Shown: positions 36,803 to 46,028 of the stretch, piece after piece
How the letters are laid out: each line of letters starts with the position of its first letter
Numbering within the stretch: the stretch's first letter is position 1
Assembly: GCA_964464925.1 (NCBI GenBank)
Contig: CAYXLI010000025.1
Span: forward strand, 1 to 64,000
Reading direction: 5' to 3'
DNA length: 64,000 nt
Origin: CAYXLI01 sp964464925
GTDB taxonomy: Bacteria; Acidobacteriota; Terriglobia; Bryobacterales; Bryobacteraceae
The notes under the pieces: model-generated
Seen by the model: only the letters and a program-made list of their open reading frames with translations
Told to the model about the DNA's origin: nothing
The model's database searches: none
Program-made: the position numbers and the translations under genes

Positions 36803-37690
36803 TTAGGATCTCCCCTGCCGGATCGTCAGATACTGCCTGAGCATGGAATCCAGCGGTTTCGAAGTGTCCAACAGAAAATAGTCGATCCCGTTCCTTTGCG
36901 CCTCGGACTTCAGCGCCTCGATGTGCGCATCAATCTTTTGCGTGTACTCGTTCTTTACGTAATCGGGAGACACCTCCATGGCATCGCCCGTCTCCATATC
37001 GGTAATCAGCGAGGGTTCGCGCAGTACGGGCCGGATCTCCTGCGGATCGAGGATATGAAACAGGATGAGTTCATTCCCACGATAGCGAAGAGGAGCTACT
37101 GCCTCGATTACGTTTGCGGGCGGCTCATAGAAATCTGATAAGAGGACGATCATGCCGCGCCGGTGCAGAAACTCCTGGCAATGCAGCAACGGCTTGGCCA
37201 GCGCGGTCCGGGCACCGGCTTGCACCTTCTCAATTGCGTGAAGAATACGGGCGAACTGGCCCTGGCGGCTCGACGGCGGCACGTAATTCTTCACTTCGTC
37301 ATCGAATACGATCAGTCCCGTTGCATCGCGCTGCTGATTGCTCAAATACGCGAGTGACGCGACCACATACCGCGCATAATCCAGCTTGTTCACCTCATGC
37401 GAACCGAAGGCCATGGACGCGCTCACGTCGAGCAACATCGTGAGTTGCGTATTCGTCTCGCCGCGATAGCGCTTCAAATATGCGCGCTCGGTGCGGGCAA
37501 ACACGTTCCAATCCACGTGGCGTAAATCATCGCCTTCCGAGTACATGCGATACTCGGCGAATTCCTGGCTAAAGCCGAAGTCGGGCGAGCGATGCATGCC
37601 CGCAACAAACCCGTCCACCACCGTTTTGGCGATCAGCTCAAGCCCGGAAATTCCGGACAGCACCGACGGATTCAGGAAACGTTGCAGCAT
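36803..37690 (-). CDS. DUF58 protein
   Basis: 295 residues, cytoplasmic. The DUF58 signature is near 45-75 (GFSQEFAEYRMYSEGDDLRHVDW) and continues into a vWA-like fold with DVSASM, a MIDAS-type DxSxS. Proteins of this kind are regular partners of MoxR ATPases and are thought to bind metal or peptide. It starts immediately after the MoxR stop and ends directly before the BatA start, so these three are translated as a unit. Confidence 0.94.
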   Translation of the reverse strand: MLQRFLNPSVLSGISGLELIAKTVVDGFVAGMHRSPDFGFSQEFAEYRMYSEGDDLRHVDWNVFARTERAYLKRYRGETNTQLTMLLDVSASMAFGSHEVNKLDYARYVVASLAYLSNQQRDATGLIVFDDEVKNYVPPSSRQGQFARILHAIEKVQAGARTALAKPLLHCQEFLHRRGMIVLLSDFYEPPANVIEAVAPLRYRGNELILFHILDPQEIRPVLREPSLITDMETGDAMEVSPDYVKNEYTQKIDAHIEALKSEAQRNGIDYFLLDTSKPLDSMLRQYLTIRQGRS

Positions 37691-38719
37691 CTATTTGTCG
37701 CGGGGAACAGGTACCGCTTCGATGACGCGCTTCAGGATGTCATCCGATGAGAGCCTCTCGGATTCCGCATGGAAATTCAGCAGAATGCGGTGGCGCAGAA
37801 TCGGAGTAGCCAGCGCGGAGATGTCTTCATACGTGACGTGGTAGCGTTTGCGCATCAGCGCCCGGGCTTTCGCCGCGAGTACCAGGAACTGGGCTCCGCG
37901 CACACTGGCACCAAAGTTCACGTACTTCTTTACGAAATCCAGAGCACTCGCGTCCGTATTGCGCGTCGCACGGACGATGTTCACCGCATAGGTCGCCACC
38001 GAATCTGCAATCGGAACCATGCGGACCAGCTCCTGAAACCCGAGAATTTCTTCCGCGTTCGTTACAGGCTCTGGATGTGCAACCTCGGTCGTTGTCGTAC
38101 GGTTGATCACCTGCAGTTCATCCTGCGCCGAGAGATAATCCAGAACGGTGTTGAACAGGAAGCGATCCAACTGCGCTTCCGGCAGCGGGTACGTTCCTTC
38201 CAGCTCGATCGGGTTTTGTGTAGCCAGCACGAAGAACGGCGCGGGCAGTTTATAGATGTGGCCGCGCACCGTGCAGGAACGTTCCTGCATCGCTTCCAGC
38301 AAGGCAGATTGGGTCTTGGGCGGCGTACGGTTGATTTCGTCCGCCAACAGGATGTTGCAAAAGATCGGACCGGGAACGAAGGTCCACGTCCTCCGGCCCG
38401 TCGTCGGATCTTCTTCGATGATGTCGGTACCGGTAATGTCCGAGGGCATCAAATCCGGAGTGAACTGTATTCGTTTGAACGCAAGGCCGAGGGTATCGGC
38501 CATTGTACGAACCAAGAGCGTCTTCGCCGTGCCGGGCATACCGGTAATGAGACAGTGACCTCCAACGAACAGAGAGATCATTACCTGTTCCAGCACTTCT
38601 TCCTGTCCGACGATAACGCGGCGGACCTGCTTCACAATATCCGCTTCCACCTGCTGGAAGCGCAGGATGCGCTGTTTCAGTTCGGAGGTTTCCAGAGTCG
38701 TGATCGATGGATTGGTCAT
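37691..38719 (-). CDS. MoxR family AAA+ ATPase
   Basis: 342 residues. Walker A is G60-MPGTAKT67, Walker B is LLADE at 124-128, and the sensor 1 region is VLATQNPIE, followed by the arginine-finger-bearing LPEAQLDRFLF and an AAA-lid. MoxR ATPases act as chaperone-like remodelers that help vWA proteins assemble or mature enzyme complexes. The gene overlaps the TPR peptidase gene by 4 nt upstream. It supplies the energy-using component of the seven-gene operon. Confidence 0.95.
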   Translation of the reverse strand: MTNPSITTLETSELKQRILRFQQVEADIVKQVRRVIVGQEEVLEQVMISLFVGGHCLITGMPGTAKTLLVRTMADTLGLAFKRIQFTPDLMPSDITGTDIIEEDPTTGRRTWTFVPGPIFCNILLADEINRTPPKTQSALLEAMQERSCTVRGHIYKLPAPFFVLATQNPIELEGTYPLPEAQLDRFLFNTVLDYLSAQDELQVINRTTTTEVAHPEPVTNAEEILGFQELVRMVPIADSVATYAVNIVRATRNTDASALDFVKKYVNFGASVRGAQFLVLAAKARALMRKRYHVTYEDISALATPILRHRILLNFHAESERLSSDDILKRVIEAVPVPRDK

Positions 38720-40893
38720 TTAGAAATTTCCAACAACATTCGTTGCGCCGGCTTGTAGCCCGGCGCTGCTTCCAATGCTAATAAGAGTTGTTCGCGAGCA
38801 TCATCCGTGCGGTTGGCGCCACGCAGCGCCCGGGCGAGATTGAAACGCGAGGCAGCCTGATCCAGGGGCTTGGCGGCGATCACGGCCTGATACTCCATAA
38901 TGGCACTCTTTGCGTTCCCTGTGTCCATCCACAGATCGCCGAGCTTTCGATGCATCGCCTCGTCCATCGGGTAGATGTAATTCAGCCGCGCCAGTGTAGC
39001 CGCAGCATCTTTCTTGCGTCCCCCTGCGGCCTGCAGATCAGCCAGTTTCATCAGAACCGAGGGAGTCCGTCCCCCAACCTTCGAGTACGCTTCGAGCTGT
39101 TTCATGGCATTCGCCGTATCGCCCTTGGCGGCATACGCATCGGCCAGGAACTCATAGACGCTGCCGGCTTCGACGTAATCCGGATAAAGATCACGCACCT
39201 TCAAGCCCGCAGCGATCACTTCGTCGTGCTTGCCCGCCTTTTCGTCGGCCGCCATCTGCTTCACCGTCTTGCGCCACTCTTCGAATCCGTCCAGGGTCTT
39301 CTTATCCTTCGCTTCCAGCCAGGCGAGGAAATTCTTATCGAAGTCCTCGGGTTTCATCCCGAGTTGCTCCTGCACTACCTGCGGCGTAGGCTTCACTGCC
39401 GCGAATGCATGCATCATATCGAGCAGTTTGCTATAACCCCATTTGCCGGCAATATACTCGCAGATTTGTCCGGCCTGGAAATAGGACACGATCACTTGGG
39501 AAGGATAGCTGGGACGAATGAAACCCCGATCCAGTTCAGCGATCGGCAGCAGTTTCTTCGTCTTGATCGCGTTAATGGCTTCCGGATCCAGCCGGTCGCC
39601 CCAGTCCGGCTCGGTCGCGGTCTCTTCATAAACGGCGAGGCCTTCCGTGAACCAGCGCGGCACCCGATGATGCGTGGCGGTGAGGACATACACATGGCTC
39701 AGTTCGTGCCATAGCGTGCTGGCCCAATGGAAGCTGCCCGGTTTCCTTCCCGACGGACTGTCCATAGCGACCACGGTGCCGAACGTCACACCGAGAGCGC
39801 CCAATCCCGGCATGCCCATCGTGCGAACCGCGAAATCCTCATGATCCGGGTAGACCTCCACCTGCACCGGAGTGTCGAGCTTCACGTTGTATTTCTTCTC
39901 GTAGGTGGCGATTGCTCGCTTCAGCTCGCTCTCCACATAAGGACGCAGTAACTCCGCCTCCTTCTTGTGCAGCTTGACGATGGTGTTGTCAGTCTTGAAG
40001 GTGAGAAAGTTCTTGTAGCTGTCCATCAAGGTGAGTGAGTTCGCAGTGAGCGCGTTCTTGAAGCCGTCGTTGTACGCTCTCTCGAGTTGCTCCCTTGCTT
40101 CTCTCTCGCGGCCGAGCCGCATCAGGTTGACGCCGAGTTCCGCTCGCGCTTCGCTCAGCATCGGATCGAGTTCCAGAGCCTTCCGATAGTGTGCAATTCC
40201 CTCTTCGTAGCGCCGATTCAAAACGAAAAAGTGTCCGGCGGTTGCGTGGATGTCTCCGTAGACGGGATTGATCTTCAGCGCATTGGCCAACCACGGCGTT
40301 TCCGGCTTTTCGTTCAGCCAGTCGATGGTTGCCAGAATCGCCATGGCTTTCAGCGCATCCGGCGACATCTTCAGCGCCTTGTGCGCCTCTTCCGCCGCTT
40401 TCTCAGGATTGTTGTCTTCTAGAGCGAGAAACGCCAGCAGCTCCTGCGCTTCCAGGAGCTTCGGATCCTGCTCGATTGCCTTGTTCGCCAACTCGACGGC
40501 TCTCTTCTCGAATCCGTCCGAAGCAACCAGGGCAAGTCCAAGCAGGGCCTGCGGGTTGTTCTTGTCGTCCTGCAAAACTTCTTGGAACAACTGCTCCGCT
40601 TCCTCTTTGTTGAATCGTTCTTCGAAGAGGCGGCCCCATCGGACTCGAATTTCATTACTCTTGGGATTTTGCGCGAGCGCGTTGCGGAACGCGTCGTTTG
40701 CTTCTTTGTATCGGCGCAGCCCCCAGAGGCCCTCCGCCTGATCGGCCGCCCGTGGCGATTGCGCCAGACGCGTGTAGCACTGTGCCGCTTCCTTCTGCCG
40801 TCCGTAGTAATCGTGTTTGCGGCACTCCTGCCACGTCTGCCCGAACAGAGGCAGCGCGATCAACAAAGCCGCATGGAACTTCCAAAACTGCAT
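38716..40893 (-). CDS. Secreted TPR protein with gluzincin (HExxH) core
   Basis: 725 residues with a signal peptide (MQFWKFHAALLIALPLFGQ). TPR repeats fill about 35-290 (e.g. KEANDAFRNALAQNPKSNEIR; EEGIAHYRKALELDPMLSEAR) and 530-725. Between them lies a peptidase-MA-like domain: HELSH at 396-400 and a third-ligand Glu at 417 (WFTEGLAVYEE). All gluzincin residues are present, so it is likely active on a protein, perhaps outside the cytoplasm. It starts directly after the legumain-like gene's stop and overlaps MoxR at its end. Confidence 0.9.
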   Translation of the reverse strand: MQFWKFHAALLIALPLFGQTWQECRKHDYYGRQKEAAQCYTRLAQSPRAADQAEGLWGLRRYKEANDAFRNALAQNPKSNEIRVRWGRLFEERFNKEEAEQLFQEVLQDDKNNPQALLGLALVASDGFEKRAVELANKAIEQDPKLLEAQELLAFLALEDNNPEKAAEEAHKALKMSPDALKAMAILATIDWLNEKPETPWLANALKINPVYGDIHATAGHFFVLNRRYEEGIAHYRKALELDPMLSEARAELGVNLMRLGREREAREQLERAYNDGFKNALTANSLTLMDSYKNFLTFKTDNTIVKLHKKEAELLRPYVESELKRAIATYEKKYNVKLDTPVQVEVYPDHEDFAVRTMGMPGLGALGVTFGTVVAMDSPSGRKPGSFHWASTLWHELSHVYVLTATHHRVPRWFTEGLAVYEETATEPDWGDRLDPEAINAIKTKKLLPIAELDRGFIRPSYPSQVIVSYFQAGQICEYIAGKWGYSKLLDMMHAFAAVKPTPQVVQEQLGMKPEDFDKNFLAWLEAKDKKTLDGFEEWRKTVKQMAADEKAGKHDEVIAAGLKVRDLYPDYVEAGSVYEFLADAYAAKGDTANAMKQLEAYSKVGGRTPSVLMKLADLQAAGGRKKDAAATLARLNYIYPMDEAMHRKLGDLWMDTGNAKSAIMEYQAVIAAKPLDQAASRFNLARALRGANRTDDAREQLLLALEAAPGYKPAQRMLLEISK

Positions 40894-41784
40894 TTACTTA
40901 TCCAAGTCCGCCTGCGTCTGCGCAAGTTGCAACAGCAACGCAGACAATTGCTTTTTGTACTCTTCAGGCGCCATTACCGGCTTCATGGCTTTCAACTTCT
41001 CGATGTTTCCTTCCAGTTCTTCACGCTTCGAAAGCAATGCCTGCTTCGCTGGATCCTTCGACGCCTGTTGAATCGAACCGAGCCGCAGCAGAGCAAACCG
41101 CGCCGCATTCATCGCCGACGCCTGGTCGCCGTCGGTCAGAGTCGGATGCTCGGTCGCGATGCGCTTCTGTGATTCATAGAACTGCTTGGTCTTCTGCTCG
41201 GCGTACTTGTACGCTTCATATGCGGAGATCACTTCGTTCTTATCCGTATCCGCGGTTGCGTCGCGCAGGGCGTCCACCCAGTAGCGCGCAAACACTGTCG
41301 CGTTCTTCTCCGTGCCGGTCTTGGTCGCCGTAATCACCGTGCGGCTCGGCTTCTGCAGCGCATGCACCGAAGCGCCGCTTGCGCTGGTCATATTCACTAC
41401 CAACTGGCGCTGCGCAGGAATCCGGTCCAGCATGGCCGCCAGATCCGTAGCGGAGACATCTGGACCAGGCAGGTTGATCTTGTAGTCGGCCCCATCGAAG
41501 CTTCCATGCCCGATCAACATCACCACAATGGCATCAGCGGGCTTGGCTTCCTTCGCAATCCGGTCCAGAGTGGATTGAATTCGCGCCTTTGTGGCGTCAG
41601 CGGCATAGAGCGTCTCGACTTTCATATCCGGACCCGCCGCCTTCATGGTCTTATCGATGTCTTTGGCCCACGTCGCGAACCTCTGTTCGTAATCCGGTTC
41701 GCCCCCGAGTCCGGCAACCGTGACACAGTAGGTCGCAGCCTGAACGCTGGCACAGGCGGCCACCAGCAGAAGCGCGCCTTTCAT
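40894..41784 (-). CDS. Secreted legumain-fold (C13-like) protein, Cys replaced
   Basis: 296 residues from the ATG at 41784, which overlaps the vWA gene stop (ATGA) and gives a Sec signal (MKGALLLVAACASVQA). The core resembles peptidase C13: a His motif (IVVMLIGHGSFDG, about 98-110) and then QLVVNMTSASGASVH, aligned to the A-C-E-S-G-S block of legumains, followed by TVITATKTG. At the place of the catalytic Cys there is Ser (T-S-A-S-G). The C-terminal part is helical. I infer a pseudoenzyme or a serine variant. The match is by eye and needs a profile search. It lies inside the MoxR operon. Confidence 0.7.
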   Translation of the reverse strand: MKGALLLVAACASVQAATYCVTVAGLGGEPDYEQRFATWAKDIDKTMKAAGPDMKVETLYAADATKARIQSTLDRIAKEAKPADAIVVMLIGHGSFDGADYKINLPGPDVSATDLAAMLDRIPAQRQLVVNMTSASGASVHALQKPSRTVITATKTGTEKNATVFARYWVDALRDATADTDKNEVISAYEAYKYAEQKTKQFYESQKRIATEHPTLTDGDQASAMNAARFALLRLGSIQQASKDPAKQALLSKREELEGNIEKLKAMKPVMAPEEYKKQLSALLLQLAQTQADLDK

Positions 41785-44042
41785 ACAACACCCCATTTCC
41801 GGCGGAGCAGCCACTCCCCGCTTCGCAACACCAGGGCCACGAGAAACAGCGCAGGCATATCCCACAAATCATGCGTCTCTTTCACACTGATGCCTGCCTC
41901 GGAATACGAGATCTCATCCGCCAGCCTGTTCGATTCCGTGGGACGCAGATACCGCCCGCCCGTTTGCGAAGCAAGCTTCTCCAGCAGTTCCCGATTCTGT
42001 TGCGTATGGAAGTTCTCCGCCACTCCATCTTCCCGGCGGAAGGTCACCACGTCACGGCCCGTCTCCTTCTCGCCCCGTTTCGCCAGCGCCTCCGCTACAT
42101 AGCTGCCTTGTTTCTCCGCGTTGAACTCCAATGTGTAGACGCCTTCCGCAGTAGGATCGGGCTGCATCTCGACGTTTTCGGCGAAACCTTCCGGACCGAG
42201 GATGTGAGCTTCCACGCGCGCATCACTCGATGGCGCATAATTTGCGTCCCGCACTTCCGCCCGCAACTGAACCTTTGTCTCGTCAGGGAACACGGACTTT
42301 TGCGTACTGACGACAACACGGCCCTGAGTGCCCGTCACCAGCCAGCGCATCATCTGCTGCCAGAACACCTCGTGAGACATGTCCTCCACAGGCTGCAGCA
42401 TCTGCCAGCGCCAGCTTCCCGCCGTAGCGAAGATCGCTGTGCGGCCGCGGCCGTAGTTCTGCGTCACCAGAAGCGGCAGCTTCCCGCGTCCGCCCGGGTT
42501 CATTTCGGCCAACACCACAGCGCCGGGCTTGGGCGTACCCACTTCCTGAAAGTTCGCCAGATACGGCAGCTTCTTCCAACGCTCGACGTTGCGATCCGGA
42601 TTCTCTTCAATGCGGCAGAGCAGGCTGTCGCGCCCAGCGCTTGTCAGTTCGACCGTGGCGGGGTCGCGATGGAATGTGTTCTTCTTATCCGGGAGTATCG
42701 TCGGCAGAATATCCGCAAGCGGGCTCTTATTCACGCCACTCTCTGAAAGGCCAAACCGGCCGCCGAGGAACAGAACGCCGCCGCCGCGGCGATCGGCAAA
42801 CTGTTTGATCAATTCCTGTTGCGCGGGCGTAAAGTAGTTCGCCTCCACACCGCCGATGATCAATCCCTGAAAGGCGAACAGTTCGTCGACACTGGTCGGG
42901 AAGCCCTCTTCCAGTTCCTTGGGATCGCCGATGCCCTGCCGGTAGATTTTATTCTGTGTAGTGCGCAAAATCGAGACAAGTTGAACCGTGTGGTCGAGAT
43001 CGGCAGCCCGGCGGATGAACTTGTACTCCCAGCGCGGCTCGCCCTCTATATACAGGACGCGCGGCTTGGTGTTATCGACGATGAGCAGGCGATTTACGGA
43101 ATTGTTCGTCACGTTCTCCTCGCCTGCGAGGGGCTCGATGCTGACCCGGAGCGTCCGCGCGCCAGGCGTGCCTGCGTTGAACGGAATCGACTCAATCTGT
43201 TCCAAGCCGTCGCTTTTCAGCAGGACTTGACTCGAAGCAATCACCTTGCCTGCGTCCTTGATTGTCAATCTTGCCTGCTGGCCCGTGTAACCGCTCTGGT
43301 GAAACGCCACCGTGGCGTTCAAGCGTGAATCCGCCAGCGCGCGCGCGGGCAGCTGAACGTCACCTATCTCTGCATCCCGCTCGGGCTTCTCCTTGCCGAA
43401 GCCGATGGTGTGAATCGGGATCCGCTGCCGCTTGATCTCATTCATAGTTTCCAGATCAAGCCCGCCGGAGTTATCGGCCCCATCGCTCAGCAAAACCACC
43501 GCGCCCACCGGAACATTGGAAGCCTCCGCCATCACTTCCTTCAATGTTTCACCCAGATGGGTGGACGGCACGGAGCTGTTCAGCTTTTCGAGGGACTCCA
43601 GACGTTGGAGAGAGTTGCCACCGCGGTAAAGGCGGACTTGAAACCTCTTCTGGAGACTGTTCAGCAGCCCGCCATTTAAGACATCGATCGCTTCCTGGCG
43701 GCGGGGCTTACCAGTGTCGGTCTGCGCCATGCTCTTGGAGTCGTCAATCACGACAGCAACAACGTTCTGCTGAGGCCTAAGCGTCGCGATGCTAACCGCA
43801 GGCTGCCACAGCATGAACAACAGGACGATTACAAACAGGGTTTGCAGAACCCAGATGGCCGCGGGTCGAAGCCCATGTAATCCCGATGCATGTTCCTGGC
43901 GCTTGTGGTAGATGAGCCACCCCAGCGAAGCAGCAGCCGCGAGTATTCCGATCCCGAGAAGCCACACTGGCCACCGTCCCAGGAACACCAACTGTCCCTT
44001 AGAGAAGACGGCCGCTGGATACTTAAAGAGAAGCTCAAACAT
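41781..44042 (-). CDS. Membrane vWA / glutamine amidotransferase-like protein
   Basis: 753 residues, operon leader. Two N-terminal TM helices (VWLLGIGILAAAASLGWLIY; AAIWVLQTLFVIVLLFML), then a vWA domain with MIDAS DDSKSM near 94-99, VVLLSDGADNSGG and IHTIGFG. A central GAT-fold region (about 370-560, LIIGGVEANYFTP; GGGVLFLGGRFGL) lacks the usual nucleophile Cys. The C-terminus has a beta domain (GPEGFAENVEMQ) and a short hydrophobic helix. Predicted inner membrane with a periplasmic body. The operon continues with the legumain-like gene. Confidence 0.9.
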   Translation of the reverse strand: MFELLFKYPAAVFSKGQLVFLGRWPVWLLGIGILAAAASLGWLIYHKRQEHASGLHGLRPAAIWVLQTLFVIVLLFMLWQPAVSIATLRPQQNVVAVVIDDSKSMAQTDTGKPRRQEAIDVLNGGLLNSLQKRFQVRLYRGGNSLQRLESLEKLNSSVPSTHLGETLKEVMAEASNVPVGAVVLLSDGADNSGGLDLETMNEIKRQRIPIHTIGFGKEKPERDAEIGDVQLPARALADSRLNATVAFHQSGYTGQQARLTIKDAGKVIASSQVLLKSDGLEQIESIPFNAGTPGARTLRVSIEPLAGEENVTNNSVNRLLIVDNTKPRVLYIEGEPRWEYKFIRRAADLDHTVQLVSILRTTQNKIYRQGIGDPKELEEGFPTSVDELFAFQGLIIGGVEANYFTPAQQELIKQFADRRGGGVLFLGGRFGLSESGVNKSPLADILPTILPDKKNTFHRDPATVELTSAGRDSLLCRIEENPDRNVERWKKLPYLANFQEVGTPKPGAVVLAEMNPGGRGKLPLLVTQNYGRGRTAIFATAGSWRWQMLQPVEDMSHEVFWQQMMRWLVTGTQGRVVVSTQKSVFPDETKVQLRAEVRDANYAPSSDARVEAHILGPEGFAENVEMQPDPTAEGVYTLEFNAEKQGSYVAEALAKRGEKETGRDVVTFRREDGVAENFHTQQNRELLEKLASQTGGRYLRPTESNRLADEISYSEAGISVKETHDLWDMPALFLVALVLRSGEWLLRRKWGVV

Positions 44043-44379
44043 TCGGTGTGCAACCCTAACTAATCAATGAGCTATCGAATACGTGCTCCCGGGCATCTTC
44101 CAAGTCCAGGTTGTGAGAGGTCGCTTTATCAAAGACGGCTCTCCACCTCGGTTCGATACCGTATCCTTCAAGTCATAGATCGTGTGGAAGAAAGGATACT
44201 GAAGACGTGCGGCGGCCCATTCGGTCTTTTCGCCGCCGGAGGGGCCGCATCCGAAACGGCCTCGTTGCAGGGCGAACGCAGAAACAATGGTGCGGAGGCG
44301 CATATAGAGTGCCCGTGACCGGCTTCAGCATACCATAGCAGCCCCGGTGGATTAAGAGACGTACAGAATTACACTTTGG
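44043..44379. other. Intergenic region upstream of the MoxR operon
   Basis: 337 nt with no gene I would support; two short opposite frames are shadows. It must hold the promoter of the seven-gene operon. AGGG about 13 nt before the first ATG is the only ribosome-site-like sequence. Confidence 0.4.
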
Positions 44380-45240
44380 TTATGCGGAAGCTAAACCGCG
44401 TAGGTTCCAGCCGCAAATTGTGCTTGCCTGCATCTTGTCACCGCCCGGCCCGGGCCAGTGCGTTTCCAGGCTGAGCCAGCCCGTGTAACCGTCTGCGAGC
44501 AGCGCGGCGATCTGCCCCTTCCAGTCCACGGAACGCGTCCCGAGCGGCCCCCAAACCGGCTTATGCCCTTCCATGTGGCAGTCCTTCGCATGCACGTGAA
44601 CGATGCGATTCTTTGGCAATAATCCGTAACCATGGGGAAATGGTTCTTCTCCGCTTACCAGCGCATTAGCAGGATCCCAGACCAGTTTTAGATTCGGATG
44701 CTGCACTGCATTCAGCATCGGCGCAGATTCAGCGGCGGTTCCGATATTGCAGGCATGCTCATTCTCCAGGCCGATGATGAGGTTTTCTTTCGATGCCTTC
44801 TCGGCCAGATCTTTCAGCGCTTCCGCCACGCGGTCGAAAACCTCGGGCGGATTTACGGTTCTCCAATAGGAAAAGACCCGGATGATCTTCGCTCCGGTCT
44901 TGTGCGCGATAGCGAATGCCCGGTCGGTGAGCCGGGGCTGATCGGCGAACGTATGTTTGGATCCGAAAATATCCTGTTGAAAGCGGCTGTCCACATCGGG
45001 TGCATTCGGCAGCACGCACTTCAACAGCGGCGACGCGATGGAGAGGATCTCAATGCCCTTCCCGCGGCACAGGTCGATGGCCCGATCCAGTTCCTCGTCG
45101 GTCAGATCCATAATGTTCTTTCCGAAGACGACGCGCAACTCGGCGCCCGTCATGCCGATGGCGGACATCGGCTCCAAGGCTACAGCCAGATCAGGAGAAA
45201 ATTCGTCAGTAATGGCGGCAATGCGAAGTTTTGGATTCAC
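44380..45240 (-). CDS. Sugar phosphate isomerase/epimerase family protein (TIM barrel)
   Basis: 286 residues from a GTG start. The Xyl-isomerase-like/AP endonuclease 2 fold is shown by AAITDEFSPDLAVALEPM, GAELRVVFGKNIM, LIIGLENEHACN (metal-binding Glu), LVWDPANAL, and VHVHAKDCHMEG plus LSLETHWPGPGGDK. Metal ligands Glu, Asp, His and Glu appear present. It is cytoplasmic with no signal. The adjacent Gfo/Idh/MocA pair suggests a shared pathway of sugar or inositol oxidation, although it lies on the other strand. The promoter appears to use part of a transposon-flanking repeat as -35. Confidence 0.9.
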   Translation of the reverse strand: MNPKLRIAAITDEFSPDLAVALEPMSAIGMTGAELRVVFGKNIMDLTDEELDRAIDLCRGKGIEILSIASPLLKCVLPNAPDVDSRFQQDIFGSKHTFADQPRLTDRAFAIAHKTGAKIIRVFSYWRTVNPPEVFDRVAEALKDLAEKASKENLIIGLENEHACNIGTAAESAPMLNAVQHPNLKLVWDPANALVSGEEPFPHGYGLLPKNRIVHVHAKDCHMEGHKPVWGPLGTRSVDWKGQIAALLADGYTGWLSLETHWPGPGGDKMQASTICGWNLRGLASA

Positions 45241-45252
45241 GGTGGAAGCACT

Positions 45253-45280
45253 ATTCTACAATGCCTCCCAAAACTGTAAG
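45253..45280 (-). promoter_or_regulatory. Candidate promoter of the isomerase gene
   Basis: Minus strand CTTACA (45275-45280) and TAGAAT (45253-45258) with a 16 nt spacer. The -10 is 12 nt from the GTG start and there is no Shine-Dalgarno. The -35 is within the first RAYT-flanking repeat. Confidence 0.4.
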
Positions 45281-45305
45281 CCAACCCTTGGGGTCTGACC
45301 CCATC
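45275..45305. repeat. RAYT-flanking repeat, copy 1
   Basis: Begins TGTAAGCCA and contains the palindrome GGGGTC-T-GACCCC (45290-45302) followed by ATC. A second small palindrome, TCCCA-TTT-TGGGA, follows at 45304-45316. The same TGTAAGCCA plus palindrome arrangement occurs at 46005-46035. Confidence 0.8.
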
Positions 45306-45332
45306 CCATTTTGGGACTGAGAAAAAGACCGC

Positions 45333-46028
45333 GTGATCCGCACTGATTTCTCGATGGCTCGAAAACCGCGGCTCATTGTGGCTGGGCTCGCACACCACAT
45401 CACCCAGCGAGGCAACAACCGTCAACAGGTCTTCTTTACCGATTCCGATCGCTGGAGCTATCTGGATCTCCTCGAAGAGCACACGGCATTCGCAAACGTC
45501 CGAATCCTCGGCTACTGCCTCATGACCAATCACACGCATCTCATCCTCGTTCCGACCCGGGAGAATTCTCTCGAGCGCTGCCTCCAGCGGATTGACAGTG
45601 AATACGCTGCCCGCCAGAACCGGACTCGATCCCGGTCCGGACATTTCTGGCAAGGCCGCTACAAATGCTCCGTCATGGATGACAAGCATCTCTGGGCCGG
45701 GCTGCGCTACGTCGAACAAAATCCCGTCCGTAGCGGGCTGGTCGCCTCGCCTGAAGACTGGAGATGGAGCAGTGCGCGCGATCACCTGGGACTCCGCTGC
45801 CCTCCTCTCATCCAACTGGATCAGGAACTCTGGTCGGAGTGCTTCGGTATCCCCCAATGGACGGAGTTCCTGAAAACGCCCACTCGTGCGGAGGAATTGA
45901 GCCGTTTCCGAACAGCTTCCCGAAGCGAGGCACCCATCGCGAGCGAGGCTTTTTGTCTCGACCTGGAACGAACCCTCTCCCGTCCGGTTTTCCCCCGAAA
46001 AAAGTGTAAGCCAGTCGTGGGGGTCTGA
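45333..46028 (+). CDS. REP-associated tyrosine transposase (RAYT)
   Basis: 231 residues from GTG 45333; ATG 45354 is the alternative and starts at the conserved ARKPRL. Y1_Tnp family single-strand transposase: HITQRGNNRQQVFF, the HUH pair in TNH67-T-H69-LILVP, GHFWQGRYKC, and the catalytic Tyr candidate Y126 in LRYVEQNPVRSGLV. Domesticated RAYTs are linked to mobilising palindromic REP sequences, and this gene is bounded by two such repeats. Its own stop codon (46026-46028) lies inside the second palindrome, so the last residues (KPVVGV) are encoded by the repeat. Confidence 0.93.
   Translation: MIRTDFSMARKPRLIVAGLAHHITQRGNNRQQVFFTDSDRWSYLDLLEEHTAFANVRILGYCLMTNHTHLILVPTRENSLERCLQRIDSEYAARQNRTRSRSGHFWQGRYKCSVMDDKHLWAGLRYVEQNPVRSGLVASPEDWRWSSARDHLGLRCPPLIQLDQELWSECFGIPQWTEFLKTPTRAEELSRFRTASRSEAPIASEAFCLDLERTLSRPVFPRKKCKPVVGV

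Noticed and set aside
44150..44170. GGTTCGATACC resembling a tRNA T-loop
   Set aside because: Only three stem pairs flank it, and no acceptor, D or anticodon arms could be placed around it.
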